Part shown: positions 1 through 8,435 of the stretch, piece by piece
How positions within the stretch are numbered: position 1 is the stretch's first letter
Layout of the letters: the number at the start of each line of letters is the position of its first letter
Origin: an uncultured Schlesneria sp.
GTDB taxonomy: Bacteria > Planctomycetota > Planctomycetia > Planctomycetales > Planctomycetaceae
Assembly: GCA_903858935.1 (NCBI GenBank)
Contig: CAIOKO010000032.1
Coordinates: forward strand, 26,799 to 90,798
DNA length: 64,000 bases
Direction: 5' to 3'
Translations under genes and position numbers: made by a program
Notes under the pieces: generated by a model
Seen by the model: only the letters and a program-made list of their open reading frames with translations
Databases searched by the model: none
What the model was told of the DNA's origin: nothing

Positions 1-286
1 TGTAGTCGATCGGGGTGGCTGGAAGGTTTACGACCACTCTGAAAACGTGACAGCTGATGCATCAGATCTTCAGGGCGCTCACCTGAGAAATTTTGTCGAT
101 TGCGTGAAGAATCGCCAATCACCGGCAGCCGATCTGCAGACCGGACTCGCCGCCAGCACGCTTTGTCACCTCGGTAACATCGCCTATCGACTTAAACGCG
201 AAGTAAAGTTCGACACAAGTCGGCTGAACTGCGGGGAAGACGTTGCCGCCAATCAGTTGCTTGGCGGCCCGACGTTGCACACATAG
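1..286 (+). CDS. Gfo/Idh/MocA-family oxidoreductase, C-terminal fragment
   Basis: The gene enters from the left edge and only its last ~95 residues are present, readable in frame from base 2 to the TAG at 284-286. The segment HLRNFVDCVKNRQ followed by a CHLGNIAYRL stretch is the typical C-terminus of planctomycete Gfo/Idh/MocA dehydrogenases, NAD(P)-dependent enzymes that usually act on sugars or inositols. The Rossmann domain lies outside the window, so substrate and signal peptide cannot be judged. The GTG at 47 is an internal codon, not a start. Confidence 0.8.
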   Translation, partial: VVDRGGWKVYDHSENVTADASDLQGAHLRNFVDCVKNRQSPAADLQTGLAASTLCHLGNIAYRLKREVKFDTSRLNCGEDVAANQLLGGPTLHT

Positions 287-352
287 TCCCGGCGGGCAAT
301 GCTGTGAAGGGCGTTTTTGCAGAAAAGCAAGGACAAAAGACTCAACACAGAC

Positions 353-524
353 GCAACCCCACCCCCTCTACGGGGGTGGTTAACGGGCCTTTGCTCTAGC
401 CCGGATGTTTCAAGATGCTTCTGCCACTCGAAACAAAAACCTGCCGCTGAAACCAGACTCATCAATGACTGAGGATACTGGTGCAAAGGCCCTCTAACCA
501 CTCCCGTAGAGGGGGTGGGGTTGC
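353..524. repeat. Long inverted repeat element, 42-bp arms
   Basis: The arms at 353-394 and 483-524 are inverted copies with only three mismatches, separated by 88 bp. Both begin GCAACCCCACCCCC when read inward or as reverse complement. Each arm also contains its own small hairpin (CCACCCC, short TCTAC loop, GGGTGG). It lies between the oxidoreductase tail and the first cyclophilin gene and contains no credible ORF. The size and symmetry resemble a MITE or REP-pair (BIME-like) element, but no target-site duplication was identified. Confidence 0.75.
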
Positions 525-570
525 ACTGTTGTATGGCTGTGATGAAACCTTTTTTTGCCTTTTCCCAACG

Positions 571-602
571 AAAAAAGGGGCATTGATAAAATCAATACCC
601 CT
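571..602 (-). terminator. Rho-independent terminator of the cytosolic cyclophilin
   Basis: On the minus strand an 11-bp stem (GGGGTATTGAT pairing with ATCAATGCCCC, one G-T pair) has a short TTT loop and is followed by TTTTTT. It lies ~50 bp past the stop of the cyclophilin gene. Confidence 0.85.
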
Positions 603-648
603 TAGTGTATCCCGTTCAGAGATCAAACAGCGATCGCCACTGGCGATC

Positions 649-1155
649 CTACTTCACTTCACCGCAATCTTCGATGACAACTTTCTTTGAAGTCTTGCCT
701 GACGGCGAGGACCCGACAGCCTCAACGGCCTTAACGACGTCCAATCCTTTTGTCACCTTGCCGAAGACCACGTGCTTGCCGTCCAGCCATGATGTCACGA
801 CGGTCGTGATGAAGAACTGAGATCCATTGGTGTTTGGACCGGCATTCGCCATGCTCAGCAACCCAGGTTCGGTGTGCTTCAATTTGAAGTTTTCATCTTC
901 AAATTTATTGCCGTAAATTGATTTTCCACCGGTCCCATTATGGTTGGTAAAGTCACCACCCTGAAGCATGAAATCCGGGATGACGCGGTGAAACGACGAA
1001 CCCTTGTAGCCGAATCCTTTTTCGTTTGTACAAAGTGCCCGGAAGTTTTCGGCGGTCTTTGGAACGACGTCTTTAAACAATTCAAATTCTATCCGGCCAG
1101 CAGGTGTTCCGCCGATGCTGATTTCGAAAAAGACTTTTGGGTTTGGTTCAGACAT
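649..1155 (-). CDS. Peptidylprolyl isomerase, cyclophilin type, cytosolic
   Basis: Cyclophilin of 168 residues that catalyses cis-trans isomerisation of Xaa-Pro bonds. It matches the family along its whole length: [16 protein letters not shown] (catalytic Arg and hydrophobic pocket) at about 55-70, GSQFFITT, and [10 protein letters not shown] with the cyclosporin-binding Trp. The sequence is close to the eukaryotic CypA type rather than to short bacterial PpiB. No signal peptide is visible, so a cytosolic location is inferred. The ATG follows an AAGGA site 8 bases upstream. An exported paralogue lies just upstream on the same strand, and the terminator between them (1195-1227) suggests separate transcripts. 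Confidence 0.93.
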   Translation of the reverse strand: MSEPNPKVFFEISIGGTPAGRIEFELFKDVVPKTAENFRALCTNEKGFGYKGSSFHRVIPDFMLQGGDFTNHNGTGGKSIYGNKFEDENFKLKHTEPGLLSMANAGPNTNGSQFFITTVVTSWLDGKHVVFGKVTKGLDVVKAVEAVGSSPSGKTSKKVVIEDCGEVK

Positions 1156-1194
1156 TTGATGATCCTTTTCATCTGTGGCGATAAGTCATTAACT

Positions 1195-1227
1195 GAAAAA
1201 AGGGGCTTCGATAAAACCGAAGCCCCC
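1195..1227 (-). terminator. Rho-independent terminator of the exported cyclophilin
   Basis: On the minus strand GGGGGCTTCGG and CGAAGCCCC form a stem around TTTTAT, followed by TTTTTT. It lies between the two cyclophilin genes, ~60 bp past the stop of the exported one and ~40 bp before the start of the cytosolic one. Confidence 0.85.
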
Positions 1228-1287
1228 GTATTATCCTGCAGTGCGATGGAAATCGACGGAATTGCGAACAAGTCGTTGTTCGCAATC

Positions 1288-1866
<579 letters not shown>

Positions 1867-2152
1867 AACTGATCTTCCTTCAGAAAATAAAATAATCGTG
1901 TCAGTATCCATCACCGACAGCGGTTCGGGCAGCCTCATAGGCTAGCTAAAGACGTCCTTAGATTCCATCATGAGGGGTGCGGCGGAAGACGAATTCCGAT
2001 GAATGCGGTCTATTCATTTGGAACTGTCTCCACGCCGAAGTTTGTCACTTTTCCTGTCAGCATACGAGCCAAAGCGGCTGTGACCAATTACGATCTGGGG
2101 CCAGTTCTCTTTTTGATTTCCAGCTTTGTGACTTCCCCAAGGAACGCATCAA
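1867..2152. other. Divergent intergenic region, nothing distinct seen
   Basis: This gap separates the exported cyclophilin (minus) from the cupin (plus) and should hold both promoters. I see no convincing -35/-10 pair, repeat or RNA fold in it. Confidence 0.5.
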
Positions 2153-2515
2153 ATGCCAACATTAATCGACAAGCCACACACGATTGAAGCGACGACAAAC
2201 AAAACAATTCAGATCGACGAATACATCGGAAAACTTCGGACCGGACACGATCAGGTCAGCATCGCTTTTCTGCAATGCCCGCCAGGCTGGATTGAGCCAG
2301 GCCAGACACCAACCTTCGAGGAATACACTCTGGTGCTGAAGGGGACGGTTCGTATCACTCATCGCGACGGAACTCTTGATGTTCACGCAGGCCAGACGGT
2401 GATCACTCATCCCGGCGAGTGGGTTCAGTACAGCACGCCAGAAACCGAAGGAGCAGAATACGTCGCCGTCTGCATTCCCGCCTTTTCCATGGAAGCCGCC
2501 CACCGCGACCCGTGA
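2153..2515 (+). CDS. Small cupin-domain protein
   Basis: A 120-residue single-domain cupin. The conserved barrel is visible from about residue 40 to 110: a Gly/Pro-rich entry (PPGWIEPGQTP), then EEYTLVLKGTVRI, then HAGQTVITHPGEWVQYSTP. The metal-binding set is weak: the usual HxH of motif 1 is absent, though Glu and His residues remain (FEEY, THPGEW), so a metal-dependent reaction cannot be claimed. Members act as enzymes or small-ligand sensors. Start supported by AAGGAA ~10 bases upstream. It stands alone, divergent from the cyclophilins. Confidence 0.8.
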   Translation: MPTLIDKPHTIEATTNKTIQIDEYIGKLRTGHDQVSIAFLQCPPGWIEPGQTPTFEEYTLVLKGTVRITHRDGTLDVHAGQTVITHPGEWVQYSTPETEGAEYVAVCIPAFSMEAAHRDP

Positions 2516-2574
2516 TCATTTCTTTCAACTGTACTGCGCTCAATGAAGAGCGCAAGGCAGGTCAGAAATCAAGA

Positions 2575-2786
2575 TTTTTAACCACGGATAACACTGATGA
2601 GCACGGATAAATGTGAAGAGTTGGAATGAAAAGCTCACAACTTGTAATCGCACTACTTACGATGCGTTTTGAACGGGTACAGATAATTTCTTTAGCAAAA
2701 AAAACGACATATTCAATTAACGGCATGGCTTGTGTGCCGGCCAGAGTTACTTGTCTTATCCGTGGCCATCAGTGTTATCCGTGGTA
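2575..2786. repeat. Inverted-repeat unit 1 of the ACCACGGATAACAC family
   Basis: The left arm (2575-2612) reads TTTTTAACCACGGATAACAC then TGATGAGCACGGATAA. The right arm (2751-2786) is its inverted copy, reading TTATCCGTGGCCATCAG then TGTTATCCGTGG. Roughly 140 bp of non-coding sequence separates them. Three more units of this family are at 3294-3510, 13797-13897 and 63870-63968. Units 1 and 2 have near-identical outer borders and bracket the broken GxxExxY gene. Confidence 0.85.
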
Positions 2787-2854
2787 GAAATCTTCCCGTT
2801 TTAATTTTTCAACTCAGTTTTCCGACCGAGACAGGACCGTATGAGCAACAGATA

Positions 2855-3238
2855 TCAGCGGACAATTCTCTTCCAACTCAGTTTCGCGTTTTTAAAGTTT
2901 AACAGGAGCACCAATGAAAGGTCCGTGATATTGAGGTATCAAATCACTTGCGCGATGTGATTGTCATTGAATGCTGAAACGACTTTTGTATCGACAATGA
3001 CCAACCGGTCTACGATCAGATCAGGTATCAATGTGCCGATCAAATTCCCGTCGTAATGAACCGGGAATTCCTTCTGTTGAGTAATTTCGTGTCCACGCCT
3101 TTTAAGTTCGATCACAAGGGCGTTTTCGTAGAGCCTTTCTCCTAAGCCGGGGCGAAGCGTATTAAGCACTGTCATTGCTGCCCCAATAATAGATTCGCTG
3201 AGATCATTGAGAATGAGTTCATGCTTCATGATTGACAT
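2855..3238 (-). pseudogene. GxxExxY family protein gene interrupted by an in-frame TGA
   Basis: The first part (3238 to 2939) gives 99 residues with the family signature GERLYENAL (GxxExxY), then a PDLIVDRLVIVDTK strand pair typical of these PD-(D/E)xK-like proteins. A TGA at 2939-2941 stops it after HIAQVI. The same frame then continues YLNITDLSLVLLLNFKNAK and LSWKRIVR to a second TGA at 2855-2857, which matches the C-terminus expected for the family. Restored length is ~127 residues, the usual size. One base change (for example GGA to TGA) would explain the break. No biochemical role for the family is firmly established. Inverted-repeat units flank the gene on both sides. Confidence 0.8.
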
Positions 3239-3293
3239 TCCTTCCGATCACTGCGGTGTGGCGCCAAACGAATTACTTTTTGAAGAAATCAGG

Positions 3294-3510
3294 GTTTTTA
3301 ACCACGGATAACACTGATGAGCACGGATAAATGAAACGAGTTAGCGTAAACGATTCGCGCAATTTCGTGTCGCATTACTCACGAAAACTCTTACGCGGAG
3401 ACCAAAGTTCCTGGCAACTAAATGCCAGGTACAATTCCCGATTTGGTTTTTGAAGCGACCAGAATTACTTGTCTTATCCGTGGCCATCAGTGTTATCCGT
3501 GGTTAAAAAG
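3294..3510. repeat. Inverted-repeat unit 2 of the ACCACGGATAACAC family
   Basis: The left arm at 3294-3332 and inverted right arm at 3468-3510 are the same sequence as unit 1, including the flanking words GAAATCA before the left arm and ATTACTTG inside the right arm. The ~135 bp between arms differ from those of unit 1. It lies upstream of the broken GxxExxY gene and downstream of the lactonase gene. Confidence 0.85.
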
Positions 3511-3545
3511 TCTTTCTTTCTTAAAAACTTGTGGTCGAATTCTTT

Positions 3546-3565
3546 TTAAGACAAGGTTGTCTTAA
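3546..3565 (-). terminator. Perfect hairpin overlapping the lactonase stop codon
   Basis: TTAAGACAA and TTGTCTTAA form a 9-bp perfect stem with a 2-base loop. The stem includes the TAA stop of the lactonase gene. There is no long T-run on the minus strand, so it may stabilise the 3' end rather than act as a classic terminator. Confidence 0.45.
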
Positions 3566-4836
3566 CCCACTTTGGCCAGATCAAGGAACACAATGATCGA
3601 TGGATTGCCTACGGCAGCGTAATGCCCTGTAAAGTTCAGGCGGCCGGTTTTGTGGTCGACTTCGAAGACGGCGATATTGTCGCCTCGCTGGTTGCAGCAA
3701 TAAAGAAAATTGCCGGTGGGATCGAAATTGAAACTGCGAGGATAGTTTCCTCGCGTCCATTCTTCGCCGAGATAAGTCAATTCGCCGTCAGCTCCGATCG
3801 AAAAAATCCCGATGCTGTCATGAAGCCGATTGCCCGCATAAAGAAATTGACCGTCGGCAGAAACCAGGATTTCTGAACAGAAATTACTACCCGCAAACCC
3901 CGGTGGCAAAGTCGAAATCGTCTGCCGCGAGCTTAATCGACCTGATTTGGCATCGTAGTCAAACAAGACCACGGTCGAACCTTCTTCCTGGATCGAATAG
4001 AACCAGCGACCGTTTGGATGAAACGAAAAATGGCGAGGGCCATCGCCGGGCGGCAGTGAGACTGCCCCCTGTTCGCTCGCGATCAACTTGCCGCTTTTAT
4101 CGTCAAACTTCCAGACAAAGATCTGATCCAGTCCCAGATCAACATGCAGCACAAACCGGCCTGACGGATCAGACTCAATCATGTGAGCATGAGTTCGATC
4201 ATGTCCGCTGATTGCAAAACTTCCCGGCGGAGCATTCGTCGCTTTGGTCGGGCCAACCTTGCCGTTGTCGTTCTTGATGTCAGTCGCTTCACCTAGTCGA
4301 CCGTCAGGCAGGATCGGGACAACGGCAACACTTCCCCCGAAATAATTGGCGACCAGCAAGAAACGCCCGGAGGGGTGGATACTGACATAAGTTGGACCAG
4401 CACCACCCGAGCGTACAGTGTTCAGCAGCGTCAACTGACCATCTTTGGGATTGATCGAAAAGGAACTGACCGTTCCCTCTTTGTTTACACCCTGGCGGTC
4501 GGTTTCATTGGCGGAATAAAGTCGATTCCGTTCGGAATTGACGACCAGACAGCTCGGGCTGGTCCCCATTTCACAAAGACCAGCCGCCGTCATCCCCCCA
4601 GTTGTACGATTGACTTGAAACAAATGGATGCCGCGACCATTGCCGGGCGGCAGGTCAACCTGGGTCGGCAAGACATCTTTTAAAGGAGAACTGAACGTAC
4701 CCACATAAGCGAGCAACGGCGCGTTGACATCGTCAGCGTGGGCATTCACCAGACCACTGATCAGCGGGCCGGTCCCCGCCAACGCCACAGAACTTCTCAA
4801 GAGAAACAAACGCCGGGAACGATCAGTTCGAGTCAT
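3562..4836 (-). CDS. Lactonase-family seven-bladed beta-propeller protein, exported
   Basis: A 424-residue protein of the 6-phosphogluconolactonase-like (YbhE/lactonase, PF10282) fold. Repeating blade strands are seen throughout: PTYVSIHPSGRFLLVANY near 150, AHMIESDPSGRFVLHVDLG near 215, RHFSFHPNGRWFYSIQE near 265 and PRSFNFDPTGNFLYCCNQR near 365. An N-terminal twin-arginine-like signal (RSRRLFLLRSSVALAGTG) implies export, so the enzyme probably acts on a periplasmic lactone rather than on cytosolic 6-phosphogluconolactone. I prefer the ATG at 4836 to a TTG four codons earlier; no strong ribosome site separates them. It is monocistronic. Confidence 0.88.
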   Translation of the reverse strand: MTRTDRSRRLFLLRSSVALAGTGPLISGLVNAHADDVNAPLLAYVGTFSSPLKDVLPTQVDLPPGNGRGIHLFQVNRTTGGMTAAGLCEMGTSPSCLVVNSERNRLYSANETDRQGVNKEGTVSSFSINPKDGQLTLLNTVRSGGAGPTYVSIHPSGRFLLVANYFGGSVAVVPILPDGRLGEATDIKNDNGKVGPTKATNAPPGSFAISGHDRTHAHMIESDPSGRFVLHVDLGLDQIFVWKFDDKSGKLIASEQGAVSLPPGDGPRHFSFHPNGRWFYSIQEEGSTVVLFDYDAKSGRLSSRQTISTLPPGFAGSNFCSEILVSADGQFLYAGNRLHDSIGIFSIGADGELTYLGEEWTRGNYPRSFNFDPTGNFLYCCNQRGDNIAVFEVDHKTGRLNFTGHYAAVGNPSIIVFLDLAKVG

Positions 4837-5339
4837 GTCACAAATCAATCTTTAAGTTTCAAGAATTCGTCAGTAACCGCTTCCTGGGGTCGGGCATTCA
4901 AATTTCAAAATTGGCAACGTGAATTTCTCGTTTAACCCGCAGCCATCGGCGCAGGAGGTTCGGCGTTCAGCCGAACTCTTCGGATTTCGCTGTGCCAACG
5001 CTCGCCACACCTTAATCAAATACCACATAGCCATACCGCAGCAGCAAAACCTGTCATCCTGATACCGCACCGCGAGATGTTTTTCCACGCAATGAACGAT
5101 TACGGCGGTTTTTTCGATCACGAAAAAACGCGAAACATTTCCGGATAAGCCATCAAACACGAGGGACTTCAGGAGGCTTCTGTGCTAAATCAGCTTGATT
5201 TGTTTGATCCAGAAACGTGATTGCGACGTTAACGGTTGTTGTCGAGGGAAGTTTCGACTTTTGCGAATTTGAATACGCACGAACGGAAGCAAGTCCCCGA
5301 AAGCATCGATTAAAGTCAAAGTGATTGGAAAGCGTTTCC
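4837..5339. other. Intergenic gap, nothing supported
   Basis: About 500 bp between the lactonase start and the next plus-strand gene. Apart from a minor hairpin at 4957-4977 (GGTTCGGC / GCCGAACT) I see no feature. ORFs here lack ribosome sites and family resemblance. Confidence 0.5.
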
Positions 5340-6056
5340 ATGGCGGATTCGAATACGGCCCGAGAGCGTGCAATCCAATATCTCACTGCCTGCATAGAGC
5401 GTCGCGGTCAATCACAGATTTTGATGCTGATGTTCACGGCAATGGCGACGCTGACAGGAGTTCTCGCATCAATCTGGCTGTATGCGGTCGGCGTGGATTC
5501 GATGGTCATCCGCTATCCGCTTTCGGTTGGAATCGCGTACCTGTTGTTTCTGCTGGAACTGTCGTTTTTCGTATCCCACCATCGAGCCAGGCGGAAGAAT
5601 TTTGTCGAAGGGATGGCCCCATGGCACTGCACTGATCTGTCGGGAATCCCGCAACCTATCCCGATTGGGAATGGTGGATCTCCGGCAACGCTTACAGAGA
5701 AACCCAGCGAAGCAGGAAGTGGATTTGACTTCGGAGGTTTTGATGGTGACGGGATAGTGGTGATACTGTTGATCATCGCCGCGATCGTCTCGACGATCGC
5801 GGCAAGTCTCTTTGCCATCTATCAAGCCCCTGTCATGCTGGCTGAAGTCCTGGTAGATGGAGTCTTGTTTTTCGGTATCGCACGGCGCGTGAACCGGTCG
5901 AGCGATCAATACTGGTTATCAGGTGCCGTGCGCCGGACGTTAGGTCCCATCCTGATCCTTGCGGTCTGTTATTCGGCAATCGGTATTGGCCTGCAAACGA
6001 TGGCACCGAAAGCAACAACGATGGCCGAAGCGTTCCGCGCGACGCATCAACGGTAA
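5340..6056 (+). CDS. Predicted integral membrane protein, unknown function
   Basis: A 238-residue protein I do not recognise. Hydrophobic segments suggest two N-terminal spans (about 27-50 and 60-80), a hydrophilic linker of ~60 residues ending in a Gly/Asp-rich FGGFDGDG patch, then three more spans (about 140-163, 165-185, 205-225). The linker composition resembles planctomycete-specific membrane proteins. The ATG at 5340 has a GGAAAG site 8 bases upstream and is preferred to the TTG at 5325. No neighbour suggests a role. Confidence 0.7.
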   Translation: MADSNTARERAIQYLTACIERRGQSQILMLMFTAMATLTGVLASIWLYAVGVDSMVIRYPLSVGIAYLLFLLELSFFVSHHRARRKNFVEGMAPWHCTDLSGIPQPIPIGNGGSPATLTEKPSEAGSGFDFGGFDGDGIVVILLIIAAIVSTIAASLFAIYQAPVMLAEVLVDGVLFFGIARRVNRSSDQYWLSGAVRRTLGPILILAVCYSAIGIGLQTMAPKATTMAEAFRATHQR

Positions 6057-6188
6057 TAGGCGTTGCTATTTTCGAAGATCGTCATCGAACTAAGTCGTAG
6101 CGGCGAGGAAAAAGCTGTCAGCAATCAGCGTTTTGAATTCCACCGTCATCCGTCGGCACGCACGACGAGATTCGCCCAGAATTCCTAC

Positions 6189-6237
6189 AAAAAAACCTTT
6201 CCGAACCCACAGCGTAAAAGTCGGGGTTCAGAAAGGC
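6189..6237 (-). terminator. Rho-independent terminator of the small lipoprotein gene
   Basis: On the minus strand CTTTCTGAACCC pairs with GGGTTCGGAAAG around a loop of ~15 bases, followed immediately by TTTTTTT. It is 50 bp downstream of the lipoprotein stop codon. Confidence 0.85.
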
Positions 6238-6285
6238 TGATGAAATGAAAGATGTCCTTCGTTGCTTCACGATTCTCAAAAGATC

Positions 6286-6621
6286 TTAAAGCTTCGACAT
6301 CATGCTCTTTGAAATGGCCTTGACCTCGTCTGAAGTCTTTGCATTCTCGAGCTTTGGCAGTTCTTTCAGCAAATTATCGGAAAGGTCCATATCTTCCAAC
6401 TGTTCAATGGTTTGACGTAATCCAGCCACCGCGCTGCTGAGTTGTCCTGACCTTCTGATACCTTCCAAAGTCTTCTTCAAGGCCTCCTTCCCGCCAGAAC
6501 CGCTGGGAGCAACTGCTCCAGTACCTTGAATAACAACTTGTTCTTTTTTTGGTCCGCCACAACCGCAAAACATCACTAGCAAAGCAGATCCGCAAATTAG
6601 TTTGACGATAGACTTACGCAT
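6286..6621 (-). CDS. Small lipoprotein, unknown function
   Basis: A 111-residue predicted lipoprotein: basic start MRKSIVK, hydrophobic core, and a lipobox ending FCGC near residue 21. The mature part is short, with a Gly/Ser linker (GSGGKE) and amphipathic helices with a LRQTIEQLEDMDL heptad-like pattern. A TGGAG site 8 bases before the ATG supports the start. The C-terminal AKTSDEVKAISKSM resembles the AKTSDEFNAA stretch in the larger lipoprotein at 30039-31271, hinting at a shared planctomycete family. Single gene with its own terminator. Confidence 0.75.
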   Translation of the reverse strand: MRKSIVKLICGSALLVMFCGCGGPKKEQVVIQGTGAVAPSGSGGKEALKKTLEGIRRSGQLSSAVAGLRQTIEQLEDMDLSDNLLKELPKLENAKTSDEVKAISKSMMSKL

Positions 6622-6864
6622 TCCAAAAACTCCAAAAGGTGACCAGTATTGTTACGGATGAAAACAGGGGAGTTTGTATACTTCCAGCCTGTAAATGCTT
6701 AAAAAACAAGACAGACGTGAAGTCTATGCATTCAATGAGGATGCGTCAATCGGCGAGGAACATTAGTAACAAAGCTCGCTCCAAACGGTCTCAATGACAA
6801 ACTCAATCGCCGGATTTGCGGAGAAACGACTCGGCCGACAAGGCATCATCAGCCCGAATTATTC

Positions 6865-6926
6865 GTTAGCCAGACGCGCAAGCGAGGGTCTTGCCTTGTT
6901 CTTCGTCGGTTGCGCGTCGGTCTAAC
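6865..6926. repeat. Imperfect inverted repeat with GACGCGCAA core
   Basis: GTTAGCCAGACGCGCAA (6865-6881) and TTGCGCGTCGGTCTAAC (6910-6926) are inverted copies with two mismatches and a 28-base loop. It is non-coding and lies just before the tRNA remnant. Confidence 0.6.
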
Positions 6927-6986
6927 GTTTCACGGTGTTTTTGGGGTCGAAAATCGTCAGATTCAGGCTGGCACAACGTACGTCGA

Positions 6987-7029
6987 ACTCATAATCTGTT
7001 GGTATTGGGTTCGAGTCCCGGCAGCCCCA
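6987..7029 (+). tRNA. 3' half of a tRNA with CAU anticodon (remnant)
   Basis: From 6988 the sequence reads as a tRNA 3' half: anticodon loop CTCATAA (CAU at 6990-6992), 3' anticodon strand TCTGT, variable loop TGGTA, T-stem TTGGG and CCCGG around TTCGAGT, acceptor strand CAGCCCC and discriminator A (7029). The 5' half is missing: upstream bases pair with neither the anticodon stem nor the acceptor (ACAGA would be needed before the loop), and no D-arm is seen. A break at the anticodon loop is typical of tyrosine-integrase attachment sites, so this may be an att remnant of a lost or degraded element. Confidence 0.6.
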
Positions 7030-7049
7030 ATTTGTCTCGCCGTTGTTTC

Positions 7050-8435
7050 GTGACCGGCAACAATCAATTCGAGAAGACTTCCTTGCAGAACAGCAGAAAC
7101 AAACGCATTGCAGTCACGTTGCTGCTCGTCGGATTGCTGTTGCTCGCCGGCGGCAAATGGGGTTGGTTCGCCTATATCCCCAACTGGATGGCACAAAAAG
7201 CGGTCGAATCGAGACATCTGGAGACGGCCCTCTGGTGGGCTCACCTGGCGGAACGTCTCTCATTTAATTCCGGCGAATCAGAATTCATCATCGCTCGGAC
7301 TCTCAGGAAACAGGGAAAACTCGACGAAGTCGGCGAGCACCTCAAGCGCGCGGCGGGGCTCGGAGTTCATAAGGATCGCATCGAAAGGGAAGAATTACTT
7401 GCGCTGGCCCAATCGGGTGAGATTGCCAGGATCCAGCTTCAGCTCGACCGAATGCTGATCGACCAGCAGGGGGACGGCGCAGAAATCGCCGAGGCGTACG
7501 CAAACGGTCTGGTCATTTGTCATCGGCTTGAGGAAGCCATTGCCGTGCTGACCGCGTGGCAAGAAGCTTATCCCGCTGATCCGCAGGCGAATTATGCCCG
7601 CGGACGCATCTATGACCACCAGGGACGCTCGGATGAAGCCGAACTCGAATATCGTGCGGCGATCAAGAAAGCCCCGACTCACCATGCTTCTCAATTTGCA
7701 TTGGGGCGGCTCCTGCTTTCGCGCAACATGATCGAAGAAGCCCTTGAGATGTTCACACGATGTGAATCGATGCCTCACAACGCAGCCGTGCGCATTAATC
7801 GGTCCCGATGTCTGAGGGGGCTAGGGCGGACGGAGGAAGCGCTGAAGATCCTGAAAGAAGTTGTCCGCGAACCGCATTCCGAGATTCTGACGAGCTACCA
7901 GACCGTCGGCGAGGTTCCTGAAACGCTCACAGCACAATTCGAACTGGGAACGCTGGAATCCGCACTGGACCATCACGCCGAGGCGTTGCCCCTGCTTCAG
8001 GAGGCGGTTGACTTCGACCCAAATGATCTGAAAGCCCGGTATGCGCTCGCCGTCGCACTACGGGGTGTCGGGGAACGCGCCAAAGCGGCAGAGGAATTCG
8101 AGCGAGTTCAGAAATCGCGCGATGCATTGAAGGAGGTGGACCGGTTGGTCGACGAAATCGTCGCGAAGGTCGGCGACCCGCAGATCGAGAAGCGGTTTCG
8201 CGTCGGTGAACTCTATATGATGCACGGTTCGCGGAAGACGGCTGAATTCTGGTTGAAGAGTGTGCTCGCCAAAGAGCCAAAGCACAAGGCAACACATGCG
8301 CTGCTCGCCCAGTATTACGCTGACAAAGCGAAGCAGAATCCAAGCTTTGACCGCCTGGCGCAGCAACACGCCTCTTTAGCTGCGGCGGAAGCGACCCAGA
8401 CAGATCGGCCGCCCGAGGCTTCGCATCATGATTGA
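7050..8435 (+). CDS. TPR-repeat protein with N-terminal membrane anchor
   Basis: About 461 residues if the GTG at 7050 is used; a TTG at 7083 with GAGAAG before it is also possible. A single membrane span (VTLLLVGLLLLAGG) near residues 22-36 is followed by tetratricopeptide repeats, recognisable as ANYARGRIYDHQGRSDEAELEYRAAIKKAP and ARYALAVALRGVGERAKAAEEF blocks. TPR arrays bind protein partners. Its last 8 bases overlap the start of the CRTAC1 lipoprotein gene, so the two are translationally coupled; TPR plus ASPIC/FG-GAP pairs are common in planctomycetes. A longer reading from 6891 runs through the tRNA remnant and is not real coding sequence. Confidence 0.82.
   Translation: MTGNNQFEKTSLQNSRNKRIAVTLLLVGLLLLAGGKWGWFAYIPNWMAQKAVESRHLETALWWAHLAERLSFNSGESEFIIARTLRKQGKLDEVGEHLKRAAGLGVHKDRIEREELLALAQSGEIARIQLQLDRMLIDQQGDGAEIAEAYANGLVICHRLEEAIAVLTAWQEAYPADPQANYARGRIYDHQGRSDEAELEYRAAIKKAPTHHASQFALGRLLLSRNMIEEALEMFTRCESMPHNAAVRINRSRCLRGLGRTEEALKILKEVVREPHSEILTSYQTVGEVPETLTAQFELGTLESALDHHAEALPLLQEAVDFDPNDLKARYALAVALRGVGERAKAAEEFERVQKSRDALKEVDRLVDEIVAKVGDPQIEKRFRVGELYMMHGSRKTAEFWLKSVLAKEPKHKATHALLAQYYADKAKQNPSFDRLAQQHASLAAAEATQTDRPPEASHHD

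Noticed and set aside
2939..2941. Selenocysteine at the in-frame TGA
   Set aside because: There is no SECIS-like hairpin directly downstream on the minus strand, and the family does not use selenocysteine at this position.
6943..7029. Complete tRNA or tmRNA
   Set aside because: GGGGTCG at 6943 could pair partly with CAGCCCC, but there is no D-arm or 5' anticodon strand, and no tmRNA tag or pseudoknot region is visible.
6891..7049. Upstream extension of the TPR gene
   Set aside because: The added codons run straight through the tRNA 3' half and encode a low-complexity, non-conserved sequence. The GTG at 7050 or TTG at 7083 is more credible.
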